In this document: positions 13,653 to 20,152 of the stretch, in pieces
Position numbering within the stretch: the first letter of the stretch is position 1
Layout of the letters: each line of letters opens with the position of its first letter
NCBI GenBank assembly: GCA_946222495.1
Contig: CAMICF010000024.1
Span: 1-20,615 of the forward strand
Direction of reading: 5' to 3'
From: an uncultured Janibacter sp.
GTDB taxonomy: Bacteria; Actinomycetota; Actinomycetes; Actinomycetales; Dermatophilaceae
Length of the DNA: 20,615 bases
Notes under the pieces: generated by a model
Told to the model about the DNA's origin: nothing
What the model saw: the letters and a program-made list of their open reading frames with translations, nothing else
Database searches by the model: none
Position numbers and translations under genes: made by a program

Positions 13653-13988
13653 TCATCGCTCGGTGAACTCCCGACCAGCGCCCTCGGCCGCGGCTCGTCG
13701 CTCCTCGAAGCCCTGACGCAGCTCTGCACGGTGACGCTCCAGATCCTCGTCGGCCCGGTCGGCGAAGGTCGTCACGGCGGTCGTCTGGACCGCGGCCAGC
13801 GCATTGGTCAGTCGCTGGATGGCGGCGATGACGACCTCGGCCTCCGCGCCGGTCATGAGCTCGAGGTCATCCTGCGAGAGTGCCGCGAGCGGGGCCGCCA
13901 GGTCGAAAGGGTCACGGCTCCGGACGGCGGCGACGTCGACCCCCACGGCAGCCACTGCCGAGGCGGGGAAATCGGACGTCGTCGTCAT
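13653..13988 (-). CDS. N-terminal fragment of DUF222-HNH protein (111 aa)
   Basis: MTTTSDFP onward, helical, with LMTGAEAEVVIAAIQRLTNALAAVQTTAVTTFADRADEDLERHRAELRQGFEERRAAAEG. The fragment ends at the in-frame TGA. The ATG at 13988 is preferred over 14018 because TACCGT stands 7 nt before it. It belongs to the split gene described as a pseudogene. Confidence 0.65.
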   Translation of the reverse strand: MTTTSDFPASAVAAVGVDVAAVRSRDPFDLAAPLAALSQDDLELMTGAEAEVVIAAIQRLTNALAAVQTTAVTTFADRADEDLERHRAELRQGFEERRAAAEGAGREFTER

Positions 13989-13995
13989 GTGAACC

Positions 13996-14001
13996 ACGGT
14001 A
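13996..14001 (-). promoter_or_regulatory. -10 element (TACCGT) of leaderless DUF222-HNH gene
   Basis: On the minus strand TACCGT precedes the ATG at 13988 by 7 nt. No -35 at normal spacing; a TTGTCG further up has only an 11-bp spacer. Confidence 0.5.
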
Positions 14002-14056
14002 GGGACGACCCCCGACAACGCACCTGAGCCCGACCGCGGCGCCCTCTCGAGGACAT

Positions 14057-14083
14057 CGTCCGGGGCAGCGACGTCCCCGGACG
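14057..14083 (-). terminator. Strong hairpin after VOC gene
   Basis: CGTCCGGGG (14057-14065), a 9-nt loop, CCCCGGACG (14075-14083): a perfect 9-bp stem 1 bp beyond the VOC stop codon. There is no T-tract, but T-less hairpins are common terminators in high-GC Actinobacteria. It would insulate the DUF222-HNH promoter from the VOC transcript. Confidence 0.6.
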
Positions 14084-14084
14084 C

Positions 14085-14483
14085 TCAGGCCATAGCCGCG
14101 ATCTCCGCGTCCGACTTCAGCACGCAGAAGAGGTTGCCCGCCGGGTCCGCCAGCGTCACCCACCCCGTGCCGGGACCGTCGTGGCCCCGCAGGTCGACGT
14201 GCAGCGTGGCGCCGTCGGCGAGGAGCCGGTCCGTCTCCTCCTGCTGGGTCCGGTCGGTCGGCCGCAGGTCGAAGTGGACCGTGTTCTTGCCCGGCGTCGG
14301 GTCGGGCACCTCGATGAAGAGCACCTGGTGCCCGGTGGCCGGGTCGACGATCATGCACTGCTCGTGACCGGGCTCGTTGGGGTCGTCGGGGACGTCGGTG
14401 TAGCCCAGCACGCCCTTCCACCACTCGGAGAGGGCGTACGCATCGCGGCAGTCGACGGTGGTGTGGGAGATCCGGGAGGTCAT
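14085..14483 (-). CDS. VOC family protein (glyoxalase/bleomycin-resistance-like)
   Basis: Single-module VOC protein of 132 aa. The order is ISHTTVDCRDAYALSEWWKGVLGY (first beta-alpha unit), CMIVDPATGHQVLFIEVPDP, NTVHFDLRP, and GTGWVTLADPAGNLFCVL at the end, matching the Glyoxalase-like (PF18029-type) group. Potential metal positions include His8 and the His of VHFD, but the ligand set is incomplete and the substrate cannot be inferred. It has its own leaderless promoter 45 bp downstream of nnaR, with a hairpin after it, so it is probably a single-gene unit rather than part of the nitrite operon. Confidence 0.87.
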   Translation of the reverse strand: MTSRISHTTVDCRDAYALSEWWKGVLGYTDVPDDPNEPGHEQCMIVDPATGHQVLFIEVPDPTPGKNTVHFDLRPTDRTQQEETDRLLADGATLHVDLRGHDGPGTGWVTLADPAGNLFCVLKSDAEIAAMA

Positions 14484-14489
14484 GGAGCC

Positions 14490-14518
14490 ACTGTCGGGCC
14501 GCGCTGTGCCGCCCGCAA
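14490..14518 (-). promoter_or_regulatory. VOC gene promoter (leaderless)
   Basis: Minus strand: TTGCGG (plus 14513-14518), 17-bp spacer, GACAGT (plus 14490-14495), then 6 nt to the ATG at 14483. The layout matches the lrp-type promoter with its GACAAT. Confidence 0.55.
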
Positions 14519-14528
14519 CCGAATACCC

Positions 14529-15638
14529 CTATGCCAGTCCGATCCGGTACCCCCGCTTGACGACGGTCTCCACGACGCGACGGTCACCGATCGCCTCGCG
14601 GAGCCGGCCGACGGCGACGTCCACGGCGTGCCCGTCCGAGGAGTCCCCCGGGAGCACCTCGAGGACCTCGGAGCGGCTGACGACGTCCCCCTTCGCCTCC
14701 GTGAGCAGGTGCAGCACGGCCAGCCCGCTCGGGGACACCGCGAGCACCGTGCCGTCGAGCACCGCTGCCGTGCTGCGGAGCTGGAGCGGTCCGGCGACGG
14801 TCTCGACGGCGGTGGCCATGCTCCCTTCGTAGTGGGCGACGATGGCGCGCACGAGGGAGCCGAGCCGGCTGCGCTCCGGCAGCAGCGGCAGGATCCCCGC
14901 ATGACGAAGGGGGCGTGCCGTCACCGACCCGACGGCGGCCACGACGAGACGCCCGGACGCCGCACGTGCGACGACGGACGGCAGCACGCCTGCGGCGTCG
15001 GCGGCCGCCAGCCACGCGCTCGCGGCGGGAGCCGAGGTGAAGACGACGACGTCGATGTCCCCGGCCGCCGCCTGGTCGACGCCGCACGCGACCGCGTCCG
15101 GGTCCGGTGGCGGCCCCCACCGGTAGACGACGAGCGAGGTGACCTCGGCGCCGGCAGCCGCCAGGTCGACGTCGAGCTCGTCCGCCCCCGCCCCGTGGTG
15201 CTGGACCGCGATGCGTTGTCCCGCAACGCCTTCGGTGAGCAGGAAATCGCGGATCTCCGCGGAGGTCTCCGACTCCGCCACCCAGTCCGCCTCGAGCCCG
15301 GCGGCCTGGATCGCGCCTCGGGCCTTGGGGCCGCGGGCGATGATCCGGCTCTGCGCGAGCACGGCGTGCAGGTCGTCCCCGCGACCCACGGCGTCGGCCG
15401 CCTCGATCCACCCCCGGAAGCCGATCGCCGTGGTGACGACGAGCGTGTCCGGTGGCGACTCGAGGAGTGCGTGCGTCTCCCGCACGAGCTCCTCGTCCGC
15501 GGTGTGGGGCACGATCGTCAGCGCGGGCGTGTGCACGACCCTGGCCCCACGACGCTCCAGCGCGGCCCGGAGGTCTCCCGCGCGTCGGTCGGCGGTGACG
15601 AGGACGACGCACCCTGCGAGCAGCTGCGGCAGGCTCAC
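14529..15638 (-). CDS. nnaR: HemD-winged-helix nitrate/nitrite assimilation regulator
   Basis: Regulator of 369 aa. Residues 1 to about 268 have the uroporphyrinogen-III synthase fold (ARGPKARGA, VVYRWGP, VVFTSAPAASAWL). Residues about 273-369 form an OmpR-type winged helix: LQLRSTAAVLDGTVLAVSPSGLAVLHLLTEAKGDVVSRSEVLEVL, HAVDVAVGRLREAI, VVETVVKRGYRIG. This fusion, directly downstream of nirBD, is the arrangement of NnaR in Streptomyces and Mycobacterium, known to activate nitrate and nitrite assimilation genes with GlnR. Its ATG overlaps the nirD stop by 4 bp (15635-15638), making it the last gene of the operon, so it likely feeds back on its own transcription unit. It ends with TAG. Confidence 0.9.
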   Translation of the reverse strand: MSLPQLLAGCVVLVTADRRAGDLRAALERRGARVVHTPALTIVPHTADEELVRETHALLESPPDTLVVTTAIGFRGWIEAADAVGRGDDLHAVLAQSRIIARGPKARGAIQAAGLEADWVAESETSAEIRDFLLTEGVAGQRIAVQHHGAGADELDVDLAAAGAEVTSLVVYRWGPPPDPDAVACGVDQAAAGDIDVVVFTSAPAASAWLAAADAAGVLPSVVARAASGRLVVAAVGSVTARPLRHAGILPLLPERSRLGSLVRAIVAHYEGSMATAVETVAGPLQLRSTAAVLDGTVLAVSPSGLAVLHLLTEAKGDVVSRSEVLEVLPGDSSDGHAVDVAVGRLREAIGDRRVVETVVKRGYRIGLA

Positions 15639-16030
15639 GTCAGGGGACTGCCGAAGGGGGCCTCGCCCGCCGCGTCGTCATCGGCGACCTCGACGACGAC
15701 GTCACCGTCCACGACGGCGACGGGCCAGGTCCGCAGGGAGGCCGGCTCGCGTCCGACCGGGTCGAGGCACTCACCGGTGCGCAGGTCGAAGACCTGCTTG
15801 AACATCGGCGAGATGATCGTCGGCCGGCCGCCCCGGGTGCCCACGAGACCGCGGGCGATGACCTGGGCACCGCTGTACGGGTCGAGGTTCGCGACGGCGT
15901 GGACCCCGTCGTCGTGGGTGCGCACGAGCGCCACCTGCACGCCGTCGACGAGGGCGACCGAACCGCGCTCGGGGACGAGGTCGGTCAGCGCGCAGAGGCG
16001 CTGGCGGGTCGTGGTGGGTGCAACGGTCAT
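15635..16030 (-). CDS. nirD: Nitrite reductase (NADH) small subunit
   Basis: Small subunit of assimilatory NADH-nitrite reductase, 131 aa. It has the Rieske-type beta fold (LCALTDLVPERGSVALVDGVQVALVR, then ISPMFKQVFDLRTGECLDP), but, as is normal for NirD, the CxH...CxxH cluster ligands are absent, so no iron-sulfur centre is expected. It works with NirB in the cytoplasm to reduce nitrite to ammonium. Both ends are 4-bp ATGA overlaps, with nirB (16027-16030) and nnaR (15635-15638). The frame is open upstream inside nirB, which is a shadow. Confidence 0.95.
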   Translation of the reverse strand: MTVAPTTTRQRLCALTDLVPERGSVALVDGVQVALVRTHDDGVHAVANLDPYSGAQVIARGLVGTRGGRPTIISPMFKQVFDLRTGECLDPVGREPASLRTWPVAVVDGDVVVEVADDDAAGEAPFGSPLT

Positions 16031-18618
16031 GAGCGGACCTCCAGGGTGGTGCCGGCGATGATCACGGAGTCCGACGAACGCTCCTCGGGCGTTGCGGGAC
16101 GGGCCTGCCCGCGCTCGCCGACGTAGGCGAACGAGTCGTCGACGGCATCGGGTGCGTTGACGAAGGAGGCGAAGCGGGCGAGCTTGTCGGGGTCGGCGAG
16201 CGTCTCCGCCCACTCGTCGCGGTAGTGGCCCACGTGCGCCGCCATGGCCGCGTCGAGGTCCTCGCCGATGCCGAGGCTGTCCTCCAGGACGACCGCGCGG
16301 ATGGCGTCGATGCCACCCTCGTGGTCTTCGATCCAGGGGGCGGTGCGCTGCAGCCGGTCGGCCGTGCGCACGTAGTACATGAGGAAGCGGTCGATGGTGC
16401 GCACGAGCGTCTCGGTGTCGAGGTCCTCCGCGAGGAGCTGTGCGTGCCTCGGGGTGAAGCCACCGTTGCCGCCGACGTAGATGTTCCAGCCGTTGTCGGT
16501 CGCGATGACGCCGACGTCCTTGCCGCGGGCCTCGGCGCACTCACGGGCGCAGCCGGAGACGCCGAGCTTGATCTTGTGGGGCGACCGCAGCCCGCGGTAG
16601 CGCAGCTCGAGGTCGATGGCCAGGCCCACCGAGTCCTGGACACCGAAGCGGCACCAGGTCGACCCGACGCAGGACTTCACCGTCCGCAGCGACTTGCCGT
16701 AGGCGTGTCCGGACTCGAAGCCGGCGTCGACGAGACGCTTCCAGATGCCGGGGAGCTGGTCGATCCGGGCACCGAAGAGGTCGACGCGCTGGCCGCCGGT
16801 GATCTTCGTGTAGAGCCCGAAGTCCTTGGCGACCTCGCCGATGGTGATGAGTCCCTCGGGCGTGACCTCGCCCCCGGGGATGCGCGGGACGACGGAGTAG
16901 GAGCCGTCCTTCTGCAGGTTCGCCATGACGAAGTCGTTGGTGTCCTGGAGGGTGGCTCGCTCGCCCTCGAGGATGTGGCCGGTGCCGAGCGAGGCGAGGA
17001 TCGAGCCGATGACGGGCTTGCAGATGTCGCAGCCGCGGCCGGTGCCGTGCCGCTCGATGATCTCGCTGAAGGTCGTCAGGCCCTGCACGCGCACGACGTC
17101 GAAGAGCTCCGCGCGGGAGAGCTCGAAGTGCTCGCAGAGGGCATTGCTCACCTCGACGCCGGACTTCGTCAGCTCCGTGCCGACGAGCTTCTTCACGAGC
17201 GGGAGGCAGGAGCCGCAGCTCGTGCCGGCCTTCGTGCAGGCCTTCACCCCGGCGAGGTCGGTGCAGCCCCCTTCGCTCACAGAGCAGCGGATCTCGCCCG
17301 CCGTGACGTTGTTGCACGAGCACACGGCCGCCTCGTCGGGGAGGTCGCCGGCGGGCGCCTGCGCGCCGCCCTCGGGCAGGAGGTAGGCGGCCGGGTCGCC
17401 CCCGAGCTCGCGTCCCACCATCGGACGAAGGGCGGCGTAGGCACTCGCGTCGCCGACGAGGATCCCCCCGCGAAGGGTGCGTGCATCGTCGCTCATGACG
17501 AGCTTCTTGTAGACGCCCGCGACGGGGTCGGAGATGACGACCTCGAGGCCGCCGGGCTCCTCGGCGAAGGCATCGCCGAAGCTCGCGACGTCGACACCGA
17601 GGAGCTTGAGCTTGGTCGAGAGGTCGGCGCCGGGGAAGGTGCCCGCTCCGCCGAGGAGCCGGTCCGCCACGATCTCGGCCATCGTGTAGCCGGGGGCGAC
17701 GAGGCCGAGGCACCGGCCGCCGATGTTGGCGACCTCACCGATGGCCCAGATCGCGGGATCCGCTGTGGCACAGGCGTCGTCGACGACAACTCCGCCGCGT
17801 TCGCCGACCTCCAGGCCGGCCTCGCGGGCGAGCTCGTCGCGCGGTCGGACACCGACGGCGAAGATCACGACGTCGACGTCGAGTGAGGGCCCCTCGGAGA
17901 ACTTCATGCTCGAGACGGCTCCGCGGTCGCCGACGATCTTCGAGGTCGCGGTGGAGGTGCGGACGGTGACGCCGAGACCCTCGATGAGGCGCGCGAGACC
18001 CTCGCCGCCCCCTTCGTCGACCTGGAGGGGCATGAGCCGCGGGGCGAACTCGACGACGGTCGTGTCGACCTCCAGGGCGCGCAGCGCGCCGGCCGCCTCG
18101 AGGCCGAGGAGCCCGCCGCCGACGACCGCGCCGCTGACGGGGCGATCGAGCTCCTCCCGGCGCTTCTCGACGAAGGACCGCAGGTCGGCGACGTCGTCGA
18201 TGGTCCGGTAGACGAAGGCGCCGCGGAGGTCCTTGCCCGGGACCGGGGGCACGGCGGCGTAGGACCCGGTGGCGAGGACGAGCGCGTCGTAGTCGATGAC
18301 CGCGCCGGTGCTCGTCGTGACGGTCCGCGCCTCACGATCGATGCTCTCGACGCGGACCCCCCGCTTGAGCGTGACGAGCGGGTCGGCCCAGAGCTCCTGC
18401 CCACCGAGGGCGAGGTCCTCGGGGTGGCGCCCGGTGAAGTACGAGGTCAGCGCGACGCGGTCGTAGGGCGCGCGCGGCTCCTCACCGAGGAGGGTGATGG
18501 CCCACCGGCCGTCCCCGTCCCGCTCTCGGAGGGCGCCGACGAGGCGGCGGGCGACCATGCCGCCGCCGACGACGACGAGCTGCTGCGGGGGAGTGTCCGG
18601 TGCGGTGTCCTGTGGCAT
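16027..18618 (-). CDS. nirB: Nitrite reductase (NADH) large subunit
   Basis: Six-electron reduction of nitrite to ammonium with NADH. It has 863 aa from the ATG at 18618. Order: FAD motif VVGGGMVARRLV (about 16-27), NAD motif VVGGGLLGLEAAG, a [2Fe-2S] BFD-like domain (CSCNNV near 432 to CGSC near 466), a second BFD-like domain (about 489-533, CDIC), the ferredoxin-like half, and siroheme/[4Fe-4S] ligands in KSCVGSTWC (near 650) and SGCAREC (near 688). All expected cofactor motifs are present. A GTG at 18627 would add MIA, but the TAACGT -10 lies 7 nt before the 18618 ATG and would overlap the GTG, so 18618 is preferred. It overlaps nirD by 4 bp. Confidence 0.95.
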   Translation of the reverse strand: MPQDTAPDTPPQQLVVVGGGMVARRLVGALRERDGDGRWAITLLGEEPRAPYDRVALTSYFTGRHPEDLALGGQELWADPLVTLKRGVRVESIDREARTVTTSTGAVIDYDALVLATGSYAAVPPVPGKDLRGAFVYRTIDDVADLRSFVEKRREELDRPVSGAVVGGGLLGLEAAGALRALEVDTTVVEFAPRLMPLQVDEGGGEGLARLIEGLGVTVRTSTATSKIVGDRGAVSSMKFSEGPSLDVDVVIFAVGVRPRDELAREAGLEVGERGGVVVDDACATADPAIWAIGEVANIGGRCLGLVAPGYTMAEIVADRLLGGAGTFPGADLSTKLKLLGVDVASFGDAFAEEPGGLEVVISDPVAGVYKKLVMSDDARTLRGGILVGDASAYAALRPMVGRELGGDPAAYLLPEGGAQAPAGDLPDEAAVCSCNNVTAGEIRCSVSEGGCTDLAGVKACTKAGTSCGSCLPLVKKLVGTELTKSGVEVSNALCEHFELSRAELFDVVRVQGLTTFSEIIERHGTGRGCDICKPVIGSILASLGTGHILEGERATLQDTNDFVMANLQKDGSYSVVPRIPGGEVTPEGLITIGEVAKDFGLYTKITGGQRVDLFGARIDQLPGIWKRLVDAGFESGHAYGKSLRTVKSCVGSTWCRFGVQDSVGLAIDLELRYRGLRSPHKIKLGVSGCARECAEARGKDVGVIATDNGWNIYVGGNGGFTPRHAQLLAEDLDTETLVRTIDRFLMYYVRTADRLQRTAPWIEDHEGGIDAIRAVVLEDSLGIGEDLDAAMAAHVGHYRDEWAETLADPDKLARFASFVNAPDAVDDSFAYVGERGQARPATPEERSSDSVIIAGTTLEVRS

Positions 18619-18625
18619 GGCGATC

Positions 18626-18631
18626 ACGTTA
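18626..18631 (-). promoter_or_regulatory. -10 element (TAACGT) of leaderless nirB
   Basis: Minus-strand TAACGT ends 7 nt before the nirB ATG. Its TAA is the stop codon of the upstream nasB-like gene. No -35 hexamer is seen; the -35 region is occupied by the GlnR-like site, as at activator-dependent promoters. Confidence 0.6.
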
Positions 18632-20152
18632 TGAAGCCCTCGTTTCGGCTCGATCAGCGTCGTGTTTCTCTGGTGTGAACCCGTCCTCTCGTGCGGCGGG
18701 CCCTGGCTGTGAGGGGTCCTCGGCCGCGAGCCACTCGAGGATCCCGCAGACGGCGTCGGTGCACCCTCCGCAGCCGGTGGTGGCCTTGGTGCTCGCGGCG
18801 ATGTCCTCGAGACGCGTTGCGCCGGAGGCGAACTCGGTGCGGATGTCTCCCTTCGTCACGCCATTGCACCGGCAGATCGTGGCCCGGTCGGGGACGAGCG
18901 CGGGGGAGTCCTGCTGGGTGGTCGTGGCGGCCGGCGCGATGGCCGGCAGCAGCAGGTGCGCCGGATCGGCGGGAAGGGGTGTCCGGCGCGTGTAGCTCGT
19001 GACGAGGTCGGTCCCGATGCGTCCCGCGCCGATGGCCGTGGCGCCGGCGAGCAGACCGTCGCGGACGACGATCTCGAGGTGCCGTCCGGCAGAGGGGTCG
19101 CTGAGGCGCACGACACGGACGGCGGGGTCCCCGGCGTGGGCACTGCCGGCGACGCCCATGGTGACGATGTCGAGCCCGTGGGTCTTGGGCTTGACCACGT
19201 CGCCGACCCCGGTGGTCACCGACTTCGGGTCGCTGCCGGTGAGCAGGTCGGCCAGGCGGCGCGCCTGCTCCCAGCCCTGGGCGACAAGGCCGCTCGCGCC
19301 ACCCGGCGGTTGTGCGCAGTCGCCGATCGCGTGGACGTGCGGGTCGTTCGTCGTGAGGTCGGCGTCGACGAGGATGCCGCGCTCGACCTCGATGCCGGCG
19401 TCAGCCGCCAGGCTGGCATTGGGCACGGTGCCCGTGGACAGGACGAGGAGGTCTGCGGCGAGGACCTCGCCGTTGCCCAGGCGGACCCGGCGCAGCTGTC
19501 CCTCCTCGACGATGATCTCCTCCGCGCCGACACCGACGCGCTGGTCGACACCGGTGCGGCGCAGGGTCGACTCGACGACGCGGCTGGCGTCCCCGTCGAG
19601 CTGGCGCTCCATGAGCGCGGGCGCCGGGTGGACGACGGTGACTGCGAGGTCGCGACGGGCCAGCCCGCTGGCGGCCTCGAGGCCGAGGACGCCGCCCCCG
19701 AGCACGATCGCGCGGCGCGCGTTGAGTGTCGCGGCGACGATCTCCCGGGCGTCGTCGATGGACCGCAGCACGTGCACGCCGCCGGGCAGGCCGTCCTCGC
19801 CGATCCCGGGGATGCGAGGGATCCGGGCGGCGGCGCCGGTGGCGAGGACGAGCTCGTCGTAGGGGATGCGGGAGTCGTCGGCGAGGATGATGTCCCGGCG
19901 TCCGCGGTCGATCGAGCGCACGGGACTGCCGCGCTGCACCGTGACGCGGGGGTGCTCCGGGGAGGGGAGCGCGATGGACGAGAGCCCTCGGGACCCGGCG
20001 ACGACATCGCTGAGCAGCACCCGGTTGTAGGGCTCGCAGGCCTCGTCGCCGAGCACGGTGACGAGGTGCGCCCCGTCCCGGTCGGCGGCCGTGAGGTCCT
20101 CGACGAAGCGTGACCCGACCATGCCGTTGCCGATGACGATGATGTGGCTCAT
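18629..20152 (-). CDS. FAD/NAD-dependent electron-transfer subunit of assimilatory nitrate reductase (NasB-like)
   Basis: Pyridine nucleotide-disulfide oxidoreductase of 507 aa, probably passing electrons from NAD(P)H to the molybdenum subunit encoded upstream. FAD-binding IIVIGNGMVGSRFV is at residues 3-16, NAD-binding VLGGGVLGLEAASGL near 150-165, and CRCNGV (about 425) to CGGC (about 460) forms a C-terminal BFD-like [2Fe-2S] domain. It resembles the N-terminal half of NirB throughout (EPYNRVLLSDVVAG against APYDRVALTSYFTG), so it is either NasB or a NirB-derived reductase. Its ATG overlaps the nasA stop by 4 bp (20149-20152). It stops with TAA, which is built into the nirB -10. Confidence 0.87.
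   Translation of the reverse strand: MSHIIVIGNGMVGSRFVEDLTAADRDGAHLVTVLGDEACEPYNRVLLSDVVAGSRGLSSIALPSPEHPRVTVQRGSPVRSIDRGRRDIILADDSRIPYDELVLATGAAARIPRIPGIGEDGLPGGVHVLRSIDDAREIVAATLNARRAIVLGGGVLGLEAASGLARRDLAVTVVHPAPALMERQLDGDASRVVESTLRRTGVDQRVGVGAEEIIVEEGQLRRVRLGNGEVLAADLLVLSTGTVPNASLAADAGIEVERGILVDADLTTNDPHVHAIGDCAQPPGGASGLVAQGWEQARRLADLLTGSDPKSVTTGVGDVVKPKTHGLDIVTMGVAGSAHAGDPAVRVVRLSDPSAGRHLEIVVRDGLLAGATAIGAGRIGTDLVTSYTRRTPLPADPAHLLLPAIAPAATTTQQDSPALVPDRATICRCNGVTKGDIRTEFASGATRLEDIAASTKATTGCGGCTDAVCGILEWLAAEDPSQPGPAAREDGFTPEKHDADRAETRAS
18642..18679 (-). promoter_or_regulatory. GlnR-like binding site upstream of nirB
   Basis: On the minus strand the site reads TTCAC-n6-GAAAC-n6-CTGAT-n6-GAAAC (boxes at plus 18675-18679, 18664-18668, 18653-18657, 18642-18646). 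The actinobacterial GlnR consensus is gTnAC-n6-GaAAC repeated with a 22-bp period. Both GAAAC boxes are perfect and exactly 22 bp apart; the two a-boxes are partial. The centre, near 18660, is about 42 bp upstream of the predicted start site. It lies inside the 3' end of the nasB-like coding sequence. Confidence 0.65.

Larger units (their letters stand above)
12258..13988 (-). pseudogene. DUF222-HNH endonuclease gene with premature TGA
   Basis: Two pieces lie in the same frame: 111 codons from the ATG at 13988 to a TGA at 13653-13655 (ending GREFTER), then 465 codons from HPIPGEGSFAAAALAPLLRVSPRTMATRVRRARRM to the TGA at 12258. The second piece continues straight from the first with no start codon, as expected for a single protein of about 576 aa: N-terminal helices, DUF222, a Pro-rich linker and HNH. 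These proteins are abundant and multi-copy in high-GC Actinobacteria, and are often associated with mobile elements or 13E12-type repeats. A CGA (Arg) to TGA change explains the stop. Sequencing error or UGA readthrough (next base C, a leaky context) are alternatives. Confidence 0.8.

Noticed and set aside
13186..13656. ORF starting ATG at 13656, overlapping the TGA as ATGA, as a new gene after the DUF222 N-terminal fragment
   Set aside because: It is in a different frame from the HNH part and shows no family resemblance, while the other frame continues DUF222 directly.
12258..13988. DUF222-HNH gene as evidence of an intact mobile element
   Set aside because: No inverted repeats, integrase, transposase or attachment sites are visible around it.
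15635..16030. NirD as a functional Rieske [2Fe-2S] protein
   Set aside because: The Cys/His ligands are absent, as in other NirD proteins.
16225..17886. 553-codon plus-strand frame inside nirB
   Set aside because: Antisense shadow of nirB, with no domain and no promoter.
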